Assembly: GCF_016756395.1 (NCBI RefSeq)
Contig: NZ_AP018365.1
Span: 1,178,001 to 1,242,000 of the forward strand
Length of the DNA: 64,000 nucleotides
DNA from: Streptomyces sp. SN-593
Lineage (GTDB): Bacteria > Actinomycetota > Actinomycetes > Streptomycetales > Streptomycetaceae
Direction: 5' to 3'
In this document: positions 49,816 to 58,685 of the stretch, one piece after another
Layout of the letters: every line of letters starts with the position of its first letter
Position numbering within the stretch: position 1 is the stretch's first letter
Translations under genes and position numbers: made by a program
The notes under the pieces: model-generated
Database searches by the model: none
Seen by the model: the letters and a program-made list of their open reading frames with translations, nothing else
Told to the model about the DNA's origin: nothing

Positions 49816-50691
49816 TTGACCACGACCCACCGCGGCACCACCACCGCACCGGTGCCGGCCCAGTCCACGTACCAGACCCGCGTCGCGGACTACTGGAACG
49901 CTGAGGAGAACCCGGTCAACCTCGAACTCGGCAAGATCGACGACCTCTACCACCACCACTACGGCATCGGCGAGGCCGACCGGTCCGTGCTCGACGAGCC
50001 GGACCCGGCCCTGCGGCGCGAGCGGATCACCGCCGAACTGCACCGGCTGGAGCACGCGCAGGCCGAGTTGCTCGCCTCCCGCCTCGGACCGCTCACCCCC
50101 GCCGACCGCGTCTTCGACGCCGGGTGCGGACGCGGCGGCGGCAGCGTGGTGGCGCACCTGCGCTACGGCTGCTCCGCCGACGGCGTGACGCTCTCCACCA
50201 AGCAGGCGGACTTCGCCAACGAGCAGGCCCGGGCGCGCGGCATCGACGGCAAGGTCCGCTACCACCACCGCAACATGCTCGACACCGGCTTCCGCACCGG
50301 CGGGTACGCCGCCTCCTGGAACAACGAGTCCACGATGTACGTGGAGTTGGACCTGCTCTTCGCCGAGCACGCCCGGCTGCTGCGCCGCGGCGGCCGCTAC
50401 GTCACGATCACCGGCTGCTACAACGACACCTACGGCCGGGCCTCCCGCGAGGTGTCCCTGATCAACGCCCACTACATCTGCGACATCCACCCGCGCTCGG
50501 CGTACTTCCGGGCGATGGCGGCCAACCGGCTGGTCCCGGTGCACGTCGAGGACCTCACCGCGACCGCGATCCCGTACTGGGAGCTGCGCCGGCAGGCGGA
50601 GCATCTCGTCACGGGGGTCGAAGAACCGTTTCTGACGGCGTACCGGAACGGCAGCTTCCAGTACCTGATGATCGTGGCCGACCGGGTCTGA
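49816..50691 (+). CDS. gppmt: Geranyl diphosphate 2-C-methyltransferase
   Basis: A 291-residue SAM-dependent methyltransferase that makes 2-methyl-GPP, the substrate of the preceding cyclase. Motif I is VFDAGCGRGGGS, and YQTRVADYWNAEENPVNLELGKIDDLYHHHYGIG, WNNESTMYVELDLLFAEHARLLRRGGRYV and SYWELRR-like segments match the family in order and length. AGAAGGAG gives good spacing to a TTG at 49816 (protein begins MTTTHRG); a GTG at 49813 is too close but possible. It is 55 bp after the synthase gene, completing the 2-MIB operon. Confidence 0.95.
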   Translation: MTTTHRGTTTAPVPAQSTYQTRVADYWNAEENPVNLELGKIDDLYHHHYGIGEADRSVLDEPDPALRRERITAELHRLEHAQAELLASRLGPLTPADRVFDAGCGRGGGSVVAHLRYGCSADGVTLSTKQADFANEQARARGIDGKVRYHHRNMLDTGFRTGGYAASWNNESTMYVELDLLFAEHARLLRRGGRYVTITGCYNDTYGRASREVSLINAHYICDIHPRSAYFRAMAANRLVPVHVEDLTATAIPYWELRRQAEHLVTGVEEPFLTAYRNGSFQYLMIVADRV

Positions 50692-50716
50692 CGCGCCCGG
50701 CCTGCGCGAACGCCGA

Positions 50717-50765
50717 GCGGCGCGGGCCGGCCACGGGAGGGTGCCCCGTGGCCGGCCCGCGCCGC
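50717..50765. terminator. Very strong bidirectional terminator after the 2-MIB operon
   Basis: A perfect 21-bp stem (50717-50737 with 50745-50765; core GGGCCGGCCACGGG) closes a 7-nt loop. It lies between the methyltransferase and a convergent gene, so it should end transcription from both sides. Confidence 0.92.
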
Positions 50766-50805
50766 CGTCGTGCCGTGGGCGGGCGCGCCAAGAGATGAGT
50801 GGACG

Positions 50806-51951
50806 TCAGATGACCCCGAGAGTCGTCCACTTCTGGGCGTTCGTGCCGTTGCAGTCCCACAGTTGGAGCTGGGTGCCGTCCGTCGTCGAGGAGTTGGGGT
50901 CGTCGAGACAGCGGCCGGACACCGGGTTGCGGTAGCCGCCGTTGTACGGCTGCCACACCTGGTTGGCGCCGCCGTTGCAGTCCCAGAGCTGCACCTTGGT
51001 GCCGTCGCCGGTGCCGTTGCCGGTCGCGTCCAGGCACTTGCCGACGGCCCGCAGCGTGCCGTCGGTCCGCAACTGCCACCACTGGGCGTCACTGCTGTTG
51101 CAGGACCACAACTGCACGGCAGTGCCGTTGGCGGGATTGTCGCCGTTGTCGTCGAGGCACTTGCCGGCGATGCCCGACCGCACCGCACCGCCGTTGGGCA
51201 CCGGCGGTGCGATCCAGCCGGCCGCGTCGGCCGACCGGACGCCGGCGTCGAAGGCGTCGGCCATCTTCTGGTAGCCGCCGTCGTTGGGGTGCAACTGGTC
51301 GGACAGGTCGGCTGCCGTCAGGGCGCTCATGTCGACGAACCCCACGTGCCGGCCCGCGGCCTGCTCGGCCTGCACGATGCCGGGCACGGCGGCGTTGAAC
51401 GCCGGCCGGTTGGGCTCCTCCACCGGGTTGGTCGACACGATCAGCGAGCCGACCAGCACCGTCACGCCCGGCCGGTCCGTGGTGATCTGGTCGATCAGCG
51501 CGTGCAGCCGGTCGGTGGCGGTGGCGACCTGGTAGTTCTGGTTGAGGTCGTTGGTGCCGATCTCCAGGGTGACGACGTTGGGCCGGTAGCGGTCGAGCAC
51601 GCCGTCGGCGATGCCGGCGATCTGGTCGATCCGCCAGCCGGAGTGGCCCTCGTTGTCCGGGTCGGACATCGTGCCGTCCCGGCCGCTGCCGACGAAGTCC
51701 AACGTGTGGCCCTCGCCGGTCAGCTCGGCGGCCAGCGCGGACCGGTAGCTGTCGCCGGTGCTGCTGCCGACGCCCCAGGTGATCGAGTCGCCCAGCGGCA
51801 TCACCCGCAGGCTCGACGCACCCGCGGCCGGGGCGGCCTGTACGGCGACGGCGTGGCGGCCGGCGGCAGCGGCCGCCGGCAGCGCGGTGCCCGCGCCGAC
51901 GCCCACGGCGGCGGCCAACGCCAGGGCGAACAGTAAGGGGGATCGTCTCAT
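50806..51951 (-). CDS. Secreted SGNH hydrolase with C-terminal ricin-type lectin domain
   Basis: A 381-residue exported esterase. A signal peptide ends near residue 32 (LPAAAAAG). The SGNH domain has RVMPLGDSITWGVGSS, a GSGRDG oxyanion region, IGTNDLNQN and the catalytic pair in SDQLHPNDGGY. From about residue 255 a beta-trefoil follows with the repeated CLDxxG...VQLWxCN and QWW/QVW/QKW motifs of ricin-type carbohydrate binding. Such proteins often deacetylate plant or fungal polysaccharides. It lies 84 bp downstream of a GH76 gene, same strand, and may be co-transcribed with it. Confidence 0.93.
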   Translation of the reverse strand: MRRSPLLFALALAAAVGVGAGTALPAAAAAGRHAVAVQAAPAAGASSLRVMPLGDSITWGVGSSTGDSYRSALAAELTGEGHTLDFVGSGRDGTMSDPDNEGHSGWRIDQIAGIADGVLDRYRPNVVTLEIGTNDLNQNYQVATATDRLHALIDQITTDRPGVTVLVGSLIVSTNPVEEPNRPAFNAAVPGIVQAEQAAGRHVGFVDMSALTAADLSDQLHPNDGGYQKMADAFDAGVRSADAAGWIAPPVPNGGAVRSGIAGKCLDDNGDNPANGTAVQLWSCNSSDAQWWQLRTDGTLRAVGKCLDATGNGTGDGTKVQLWDCNGGANQVWQPYNGGYRNPVSGRCLDDPNSSTTDGTQLQLWDCNGTNAQKWTTLGVI

Positions 51952-52035
51952 CGTCGTGCCACGCTCCTTCTCGGGTTCACGCGTCTCACGGGAAGTGGGG
52001 GGAGGAAGGGGTGGTGCGAGGTACGAACGGCCGTG

Positions 52036-53520
52036 TCACCCGGCCGCGTTGAGCAGGTCGAGCACGCTCTGCTGGCAGCCGTAGTCACTGCTGCCGGTGC
52101 CGCCGGCCCAGTGCGGGCCGTACTGGTCGAGGGAGTTGCGGTCGTGGGCGTACGCCGAGTTCGCCCACGCGGTCAGGTCCGCGGCGTACGGGTGGTCGGA
52201 CAACTGGGTGTTGAGCTTGCCCAGCCCGCGCACGTAGGCGCCCTTGAAGCTCGGGCCGTCACCGGTGCAGCTGTCGCCCTCGCCCGGCTCACGCAGCACG
52301 CCGGCCGTCTGGAGCTTGACCGTCGAGGCGTTGGCGAGGGTGCGCGCGGTGTCCAGCAGGCCGGAGTTGCCGGTCGCCTTGTACAGCTCGGTCAGCCCGC
52401 CGAGCACCACGCCCTGGTTGTACGTCCAGGTGGTCTGCCCGTTGTTGACGCAGGCGTCGGAGAGCCCGTCGTTGATCATGTGGTCGCCGTTGATCATGCC
52501 GCTGTTCTGGAACCACGACCACTCGGTGTTCGCCCGGCCGAGGTAGGTGGTGTCCCCGCTGATCCGGTTGTGCAGCGCGGCGTCGAGGTACAGGTACAGC
52601 TCGTTGGTGATGGCGTTCTTGTACTCGCCGCCGGTGTTCCACCGCACCCCGCCGCCGCAGACGGTGTTCCAGTTGTCGGCCATGTGGTCGGCGTCGGCCC
52701 GCGCGGTGGCCAGGTAGCGGCTGTCCCCGGTCGCGTCGTACGCGTCCACCCACGCCAGGCCCCACCAACCGGTGTCGTCCAGGTAGCTGTTGGTGAAGTT
52801 GCCGTCCTGCGCGTTGATGTTCGCGTTGTAGGTCTCGCTGATCGCGTACTTGTAGCTCGGCATGCCGCTGATCCGCGCGTCGTCGATGATCGCGGTCAGC
52901 GCGTTGGCACTGGTCCACCAGCCGTTGCCGCCGAACAGCTTGGTGCCGCGGTCGTAGGACATCATCAGCGCGGTCGCCGCGGCGGTGCCCCGGGACCAGG
53001 CGTTCCAGGTGGTGCGCGCCCACGAGGTGCACGCGATGGCGGTCGACCCGGACGCCTCTCCGCAGGCGCGCACCGCGCCGACGCCCTCGTTGTTCCAGTC
53101 GTCGACGTTGTACATCAGGGTGCGCCAACCGCCGGAGCCGGACGGCACCTTGGTGTCGCCGAGCTTGCTGCCGGCGCTCCAGGTGCGGCCGCCGTCCATC
53201 GACCGGTCCAGCCACACCTCGTCGCCCGCGCCGCCGTTGCCGATCGACGCCCACGCCATCGCGTCGTTGTCGTCGAAGTGCAGCACGATTGAACGGGAGT
53301 TGACCGTGGCGCTCACCGGCTGCCGGTCCTGCGTGCTCAGCGCGGGGTCCCGGGCGTCGCAGTAGGAGTTGCAGATCGTGGTGGCCGCGGTCGCGGAAGG
53401 CGCCGCGGCGGCGGACGCGGCCGCGTCGGCCGGCGGCGCCGCACCTTGGGCGACGGTGGCTGACATCGTTGTCAGGGCCGCCGCGAGGACGACGATGCGC
53501 AGGGGTCTCATTGCACGCAT
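52036..53520 (-). CDS. Secreted glycoside hydrolase family 76 (alpha-1,6-mannanase type)
   Basis: A 494-residue exported enzyme. A signal peptide (RPLRIVVLAAALTTMSATVAQGA) is followed by an Ala-rich linker and a catalytic alpha-barrel. The adjacent Asp pair of the GH76 active site is in NSYLDDTGWWGLAW (about 245), with TYNQGVVLGGLTELYKATGN and KLFGGNGWWTSANALTAI also typical. Six or more Cys residues suggest disulfides. GH76 enzymes cut the alpha-1,6 backbone of fungal and mycobacterial mannan. AGGAG lies 6 nt before the ATG. The GH38 mannosidase cluster lies about 9 kb away. Confidence 0.93.
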   Translation of the reverse strand: MRAMRPLRIVVLAAALTTMSATVAQGAAPPADAAASAAAAPSATAATTICNSYCDARDPALSTQDRQPVSATVNSRSIVLHFDDNDAMAWASIGNGGAGDEVWLDRSMDGGRTWSAGSKLGDTKVPSGSGGWRTLMYNVDDWNNEGVGAVRACGEASGSTAIACTSWARTTWNAWSRGTAAATALMMSYDRGTKLFGGNGWWTSANALTAIIDDARISGMPSYKYAISETYNANINAQDGNFTNSYLDDTGWWGLAWVDAYDATGDSRYLATARADADHMADNWNTVCGGGVRWNTGGEYKNAITNELYLYLDAALHNRISGDTTYLGRANTEWSWFQNSGMINGDHMINDGLSDACVNNGQTTWTYNQGVVLGGLTELYKATGNSGLLDTARTLANASTVKLQTAGVLREPGEGDSCTGDGPSFKGAYVRGLGKLNTQLSDHPYAADLTAWANSAYAHDRNSLDQYGPHWAGGTGSSDYGCQQSVLDLLNAAG

Positions 53521-53920
53521 GGGGGGCTCCTGAGCCGTGGTCAGGCGTGCGGGAGCACGCCGCTTGGGGGGAAGGGCTCTGCTCGGAAGCTAGCCAGCGG
53601 GTGACGGCACGTCAATAACCCGGGCGGATGGTCGGATCACTGCGGGAGGTCGAGCGCGGGTGGTGCGGGGCGGCCACGGCCGGGCCCGGGTCGGGACGCG
53701 GGTCCGTCCCGGATCGGGACCCGGATCGGGCCCGGGTCGGGACCCGGGCCGGGGCCGTACGGTCCGCTGCATCGCACTCCGCACCGGTGCCACACGCGCC
53801 CCCACGTGCGCTCCCGTCGCAGGAACCTCGTCCTGCCTCCTCTTGCCCATCAGTGGTCGGATGTCTGGGCGGCCGCGGCCAGGCCCGGGGAAGCGCGCGT
53901 CACGCGCCCGTCGTTCCGTC

Positions 53921-53968
53921 AACCCGCCAACCCGCCAACCCGCCAACCCGCCAACCCGCCAACCCGCC
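53921..53968. repeat. Octanucleotide array next to a phosphotransferase stop codon
   Basis: Six exact AACCCGCC units run in tandem, followed by a broken seventh and another unit that reaches the last codons of the phosphotransferase gene. The stop codon at 53974-53976 lies in that degenerate edge. Confidence 0.9.
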
Positions 53969-53973
53969 AACCG

Positions 53974-54903
53974 TCAACCCGCCAGGACCCGATCGAGCGC
54001 CGCCCGGCCCAGGGGCCCCCAGTGGGGCTTGCCGCCGGGAAGGCCCTGGTCGCCGTTGCGGCCCATGAGCATCAGGAACAGGCTCTTCATCGCGGCCAGC
54101 CCGCGGGCGCGCCGTACCGCCGCCTCGTCCGCTCGGGCGTAGGCGTCGAAGAAGCGGGCGGCGGTGCCCGCGGGCAGCAGCACCCATGCGGCGGCGAGGT
54201 CCCACGCCGGGTCGCCCGCGAAGACGTCACCGAAGTCGACGACGCCCGAGAGCGTTCCGTCCGCGACGACGACGTTCGCGGGGTGGAGGTCGCCGTGCAC
54301 CCACACCGGCGGGCCCCGCCACGCGGGCGCCGCGACGGCGTCGTCCCAGACGGCCCGGACGTCCGCGGCGAGGTCGTCCGGGGCGACGGCCCGGAAGAAG
54401 TCCTCGAAGCCGTCCGCGCAGTCCCGGGGGTGGGCACCGCGGTCCGTGCCGACCGGCGCCTCCACGGGCGCCTCCACGTGGAGCGCCCGGAGGAAGCTGG
54501 CCAGGGTGTCGGCCGCGTGGGCGCCGCGGCTGATCACGCCGTGGTCCAGCGGCTCGCCCGGGACCCAGGTCATCACGGTCCAGTGCTTGGGGAAGCGTGC
54601 GGACGGCTCGCCGGAGCGGACCGGAGTCGGCACCGGGAGCGGCAGGCGCGGGGCGAGTACGGGCAGCCAGCGCCGCTCCTTGAGCTGGGGCCCGGGGGTG
54701 CGGTCCATGCGCTGCATGCGCACGGCCAACTCGTCGCCGAGACGCCACATCTGGTTGCCCCAGCCGCCCGCCACCTCGCGGAGCGGCAGCCCCGCGAGGT
54801 CCGGATGCTGCTCCCGCAGCAGGTCGCGGACAAGGTCCGCGGTGATCCCGGTCCCGCTCCCGGCCCGGGTCCCGCTCTCGGTCGCGCTCTCGCTCTCGGT
54901 CAT
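53974..54903 (-). CDS. Aminoglycoside phosphotransferase (APH)-family kinase
   Basis: A 309-residue protein with the APH kinase fold. Motifs include GGWGNQMWRLGDELAVRMQR (nucleotide loop), the catalytic VWVHGDLHPANVVV (about 215) and the metal-binding VVDFGDVFAGDPAWDLAAAW. The family phosphorylates small molecules including aminoglycosides and macrolides, but many members are housekeeping kinases; resistance cannot be claimed from this alone. ATG start 65 bp from the divergent dipeptidase gene. The C-terminus abuts an octamer repeat array. Confidence 0.88.
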   Translation of the reverse strand: MTESESATESGTRAGSGTGITADLVRDLLREQHPDLAGLPLREVAGGWGNQMWRLGDELAVRMQRMDRTPGPQLKERRWLPVLAPRLPLPVPTPVRSGEPSARFPKHWTVMTWVPGEPLDHGVISRGAHAADTLASFLRALHVEAPVEAPVGTDRGAHPRDCADGFEDFFRAVAPDDLAADVRAVWDDAVAAPAWRGPPVWVHGDLHPANVVVADGTLSGVVDFGDVFAGDPAWDLAAAWVLLPAGTAARFFDAYARADEAAVRRARGLAAMKSLFLMLMGRNGDQGLPGGKPHWGPLGRAALDRVLAG

Positions 54904-54967
54904 GGCCAGCCACACTAGCGAGGCGGCGGACCGGGCGGCTCCCGGCGCCCTCGGTACGATCGGCGGC

Positions 54968-55702
54968 ATGACAGCAGCGGAACCGACCGTTCTCGCCACC
55001 TCCGGGGGGCACCGCGCCGGAGGGCGCACCCGGGTGGAGTTCGACGCCCTGGTGCACCACGCGGTGGAGCTGTCCGGGGCGCACGGAAGACGCCCCCGGA
55101 TCATGTACGTGGGCACCGCCATCGGCGACGCCGAGCACTTCACGGCGCGGATGGCCGAGGCCGCCCGGGTGGCGGGCTTCGACCTGACGCCCCTGCACCT
55201 GTTCCCCATGCCGAACCTGGAGGACGTCGAGGGCACCGTCCTGGAGCAGGACGTGGTGTGGGTCATGGGCGGTTCGGTGGTCAACCTGCTCGCGGTGTGG
55301 CGGGCGCACGGCGTGGATCGCGTGATGCGCCGCGCGTGGCGGGCCGGGGTGGTGCTCAGCGGGGTCAGCGCCGGCTCGATCTGCTGGTTCCGGGGCGGCG
55401 CGACGGACTCGTTCGGGCGGCGGCTGCGCCCGGTCACGGACGCGCTGGGGCTGCTGCCCTACGGCAACGGCGTGCACTACGACTCGGATGCGGGCCGGCG
55501 GCCGCTCATCCACCGGCTCGTGGCGGACGGCACCCTCCCGACGTCCCACTGCACGGACGACGGCGTCGGCCTGGTCTACCGCGGGGAGACTCTGGTGGAG
55601 GCGGTCACCGAAGTCCCGGGCAAGGGCGCGTACGTGGTCCGGCGCGAGGGCCAGGACGCGGTGGAGGAGCGCCTCGAACCGCGCAGGCTGCCGTCCGTGT
55701 GA
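54968..55702 (+). CDS. Peptidase E-like protein (family S51)
   Basis: A 244-residue serine peptidase of the dipeptidase E/cyanophycinase family. The nucleophile elbow is SGVSAGSICWF (Ser near residue 138); VMGGSVVNLLAVWRAHG and the His in SHCTDDGVGLVY complete the expected site. Family members cleave Asp-Xaa dipeptides. The N-terminus TVLATSGGHRAGGRTRVEFD is typical. Divergent from the phosphotransferase, with a hairpin after its stop. Confidence 0.9.
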   Translation: MTAAEPTVLATSGGHRAGGRTRVEFDALVHHAVELSGAHGRRPRIMYVGTAIGDAEHFTARMAEAARVAGFDLTPLHLFPMPNLEDVEGTVLEQDVVWVMGGSVVNLLAVWRAHGVDRVMRRAWRAGVVLSGVSAGSICWFRGGATDSFGRRLRPVTDALGLLPYGNGVHYDSDAGRRPLIHRLVADGTLPTSHCTDDGVGLVYRGETLVEAVTEVPGKGAYVVRREGQDAVEERLEPRRLPSV

Positions 55703-55721
55703 GCGCCCCGCCGGCAACCTC

Positions 55722-55752
55722 CGCGCCTGCGCGGGCGACCCCCGCAGGCGCG
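55722..55752 (+). terminator. Hairpin after the dipeptidase gene
   Basis: CGCGCCTGC-GCGGG and CCCGC-AGGCGCG pair with a two-base bulge and a 5-nt loop, 20 bp after the stop. Confidence 0.6.
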
Positions 55753-56032
55753 GACGGGGGCGCGGGAGGCGGGGCCGCGAGCGCCGGCGCCGGCTCAAGC
55801 GGTGGACCGCCTCCCGCACCTCCGACATCGCGGACGCCGACCGCGCGGTGGGGACGTGGGGATCGGGTGCCGGCCGTCTCCTTCGGCGTGTGCCGGCTGA
55901 ATTCGATGGCGGCGTTGGCGTCGTGGTCGCTGTCGTCGCCGTTCCCGGCGATGACCACGAGCCGGTCGTAGCGGTGGAGGGCTTACGGGCCGCCGGTGTC
56001 GGGCGGGCTGCTCACGGGTTCCAGGCGGCCCG
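55753..56032. other. Short region without a recognisable gene
   Basis: A minus-strand frame beginning GTG near 55958 reads VVIAGNGDDSDHDANAAIEF, which is less biased than usual shadow sequence, but it lacks a ribosome site and soon becomes Pro/Ala repeats. I do not call it. Confidence 0.3.
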
Positions 56033-56731
56033 TCAGTACCAGATGTCCACCGGGATGGTCCAGCTCTGGCGGCAGGTGTGGCTCCCGGTCCAACTGACGT
56101 CGCAGCCCTCGGTGATGATCTGCCAGTGCCCGGTGCTCGTGGTTCCCAGGTGAACCGCCCCGTTCGAGCGGTCACAGTAGTTGCCCTGCCCGTCGTTGCT
56201 CCCGCTGCTGCACTCGGGCTGGAAGGTGCCGCCTCCCTCCTGGCTGATCCTCACCAGCCAGGCGTCGTAGTTGAACGGATCCGACGGCCCGAACTGGAAG
56301 TAGATGCCGCCGGGGTACCTCAGACCGGAGACGACCATGTTCCCGCCCTGGCTGGGCGACCAGTCCATCTCGCCGTTGGCGAATTCCTGGTAGGTGCCGT
56401 CGAGGTAGGCGTACTCAGGGGTGACGGCGCAGCCCCAGCCCCCTGGGTTCTGGTTGTAGCGGCTGATGAAGTGGCCCGACACGGCGTAGCAGGTGCGCGG
56501 GGACGCCCCGGATGCCGCATCGCGCGCCACGTGGACCTTGACGGCGATCGCCGACCCGCTGTGTCCGGCCTCCGAGGCGGACGCGGACTGCGGCAGGACC
56601 AGCATGGCGGGCAGCACGAGCAGCGCGGTGAGTACGGCCATGAGGCGGCCCGCGGACCGGAAGACGGACATGAACGCGACACGGGACCGGGGCGGTCCGG
56701 GCGGCTCGGACAGGACTGGCGAGCGGAACAT
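56033..56731 (-). CDS. Secreted protein of unknown function with an LGFP-like stretch
   Basis: A 232-residue exported protein. AGAGGGGG precedes the ATG. The signal peptide lies late (hydrophobic LMAVLTALLVLPAMLVLP, cleavage around SASA at about 53), so the N-region is unusually long; an internal ATG at 56671 would shorten it but lacks a ribosome site. The mature part is rich in aromatic residues, with FANGEMDWSPSQGGNMVVSG resembling an LGFP repeat, and about six Cys residues. The C-terminus ends in WTIPVDIWY. I do not recognise a catalytic motif. Confidence 0.72.
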   Translation of the reverse strand: MFRSPVLSEPPGPPRSRVAFMSVFRSAGRLMAVLTALLVLPAMLVLPQSASASEAGHSGSAIAVKVHVARDAASGASPRTCYAVSGHFISRYNQNPGGWGCAVTPEYAYLDGTYQEFANGEMDWSPSQGGNMVVSGLRYPGGIYFQFGPSDPFNYDAWLVRISQEGGGTFQPECSSGSNDGQGNYCDRSNGAVHLGTTSTGHWQIITEGCDVSWTGSHTCRQSWTIPVDIWY

Positions 56732-56938
56732 CCGCTACCCCCTCTGAGAGCTGGTGGTGACGCGGCGACATCGCCGCGTCACCACCCACTCTGAGGCCGA
56801 ACGGGCACGCTGCCTGGTATACGGGGAAAAATACGCATCCGGTTTTCGGCCTTGTTGGGAGATCGGGAACAGGCTTCTCGGCCTGTTCTCCGGCCTCCGC
56901 TTCGGGACGGCCACGCGGAAGGGTCTCCGGCGCCCGGA

Positions 56939-57334
56939 TCAGGGCAGCTCACCGCGGGAGTTGAGGTCGTCGAAGAGCAACTGGTCGACCGGCGGTACGC
57001 GTTCGCGGTCCGCGTACGAGAACCACGCCACCTCCTCGATCTCGCTGCTCGGCGCCAACCGGCCCTCGTAGGAGGCGGTGTAGCAGGCCATCCGCACCAG
57101 GGCGCCGTCGGGCAGACCGGGGCCCCCGGCCTCGTAGGTCCCCGCGTGGGCCGCGGTCCCCGGGTCGATCCGGACCGTCAGCTCCTCCCGGATCTCCCGC
57201 ACCAGGGTCTGGAGGTCGGTCTCGGCGCCCTCGCGCTTGCCCCCGGGGATGTAGAAGACGCCCTTCCCGCGCGGCCGTGCGCACAGGATCCGGCCGTCCT
57301 CGATCCGCACCCAGGCGACCGTGTCGATCAGCAC
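56939..57334 (-). CDS. NUDIX hydrolase
   Basis: A 131-residue NUDIX protein: VLIDTVAWVRIEDGRILCARPRGKGVFYIPGGKREGAETD runs into the Nudix box TLVREIREELTV. A C-terminal EEVAWFSYADRERVPPVDQLLFDDL is typical of short MutT-like members. I chose the GTG at 57334 because GGAGGGGCGGGAA lies upstream; a GTG at 57400 would add 22 residues of Gly/Ser-rich sequence. It is 86 bp before the ROK gene stop on the same strand. Substrate unknown. Confidence 0.88.
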   Translation of the reverse strand: MLIDTVAWVRIEDGRILCARPRGKGVFYIPGGKREGAETDLQTLVREIREELTVRIDPGTAAHAGTYEAGGPGLPDGALVRMACYTASYEGRLAPSSEIEEVAWFSYADRERVPPVDQLLFDDLNSRGELP

Positions 57335-57419
57335 CGCCGTTCCCGCCCCTCCCTCGTCCGCACCTGACCGCCCCGACCCTACCGAGAGATGCCGCCGCAC
57401 CCGGGGGGCCCGGCCCCGC

Positions 57420-58685
57420 TCAGGCCGGCGGGGTCGGGGACGGGGACGGGGACGGCTGTGTCAGCATCCGCCAGCCCGGTGCGTACGTGCCGTGCAGCAC
57501 CAGGGACGCCGCACCCACCGCGCCCACCGCGTCGCCGATCACGCTGCGCTCGACGGCGACGGGCCGTATCGCCCGGGTCACCGAGGTCGTGTTGACGGCG
57601 GACGCGACCTCCTCGCACATGATCGCCTCGATGCCGCGCAGTGCCTCCCCGCCCAGCACCACCCGCTCGACGTCGAGGAGGGCGACGGCGCCGCGCGCGG
57701 CCTGGCCGATACGGGCCGCGGCGGCGCGGACGACGTCGCGGGCCGCCGGGTCGCCGCGGCGGGCGGCCCGGCACAGCAGCTTCCAGTCGGCGTGCACGGA
57801 GTCCTCGGCGCAGGCCAGGCCGATCCGCTCGGCGGCACCGCGGCCGTGCCGGACCAGCAGGTCGGACAGCACCGCGGAGGGGCTGACGTACGGGCCGAGG
57901 CAGTTGTTGCCGCCGCAGTGGCAGATCCGGTCCCCGGGCTCGACGGCCATGTGTCCGAACTCGCCCGCGTTGCCCGAATCGCCGTGCAGCACCGTGTTGT
58001 TGAGCACGATGCCGGCACCGATGCCGGTGCCGAGGTAGAGGAAGAGGAAGCTGCCGGCCCGGGCCCGCCCGCCGATCCAGCGCTCGCCGATGGCGGCGGC
58101 CGTCGCGTCGTTGTCCATGGCGACCGGCATCCCGGTGGCCGCTCCGAACATCTCCAGCAGCGGCACCCGGCCCCACCCGGGGAAGTTCGGCGGGAGCACC
58201 ACGTCGCCGGCGGTGCCGTCGATCGGGCCGGGCGTGGCGATGCCGGTGCCCAGCAGCCGGGCCGGGTCCACCCGGGTCCTGGCGGTGAGGCGCCGTGCCG
58301 CGGCGGCGACCCGGGCCACCACGTCTGCCGGCTCGCCGGGATCGACCAGCCTGACCCGGCGCGAGGCCAGCACCTCCCCGGCCAGGTCCACCACGACGAC
58401 CACCGCGCCGTCCGGATCGAGTTGCACCCCGACCGCGAAGGCGCCGTCGGCGCGGGGCGACAGCAGGGTCCGGCGCTTGCCGCCGCTGGAAGGGGCGTAC
58501 CCCGACTCCGTGATCAGGCCGGCCGCCAGCAGCCGGCGCACCACGTTGGAGACGGTCTGGCTGGTCAGTCCGGTCAGCGGTGCCAGTTCCACCCGGCTGA
58601 CCGGCCCCGCCGTCCGGATCGCGTCCAGGATCACGGCCTGGTTGTAGCCCCCCACCCGGGGCAGATTGGTCCCGCCCTGCGTCAC
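57420..58685 (-). CDS. ROK-family transcriptional regulator
   Basis: A 421-residue repressor of the NagC/XylR type. The N-terminal winged helix (about 12-75) has YNQAVILDAIRTAGPVSRVELAPLTGLTSQTVSNVVRRLL. The sugar-kinase-like domain carries LGTGIATPGPID, DNDATAAAIGERW, LYLGTGIGAGIVLNN and the ROK zinc motif ICHCGGNNCLGPYVS. It lies divergent from a sugar ABC importer and GH38 gene and probably represses them until a mannose-type ligand binds. GTG start with GAGGAGAGG upstream. Confidence 0.93.
   Translation of the reverse strand: MTQGGTNLPRVGGYNQAVILDAIRTAGPVSRVELAPLTGLTSQTVSNVVRRLLAAGLITESGYAPSSGGKRRTLLSPRADGAFAVGVQLDPDGAVVVVVDLAGEVLASRRVRLVDPGEPADVVARVAAAARRLTARTRVDPARLLGTGIATPGPIDGTAGDVVLPPNFPGWGRVPLLEMFGAATGMPVAMDNDATAAAIGERWIGGRARAGSFLFLYLGTGIGAGIVLNNTVLHGDSGNAGEFGHMAVEPGDRICHCGGNNCLGPYVSPSAVLSDLLVRHGRGAAERIGLACAEDSVHADWKLLCRAARRGDPAARDVVRAAAARIGQAARGAVALLDVERVVLGGEALRGIEAIMCEEVASAVNTTSVTRAIRPVAVERSVIGDAVGAVGAASLVLHGTYAPGWRMLTQPSPSPSPTPPA

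Noticed and set aside
53974..54903. Aminoglycoside resistance gene
   Set aside because: APH-fold kinases have many substrates; nothing in the sequence or neighbourhood supports a resistance role specifically.
55699..55971. Small frame overlapping the dipeptidase stop by GTGA
   Set aside because: It runs through the terminator hairpin and is Pro/Ala/Gly-rich with no ribosome site of its own.
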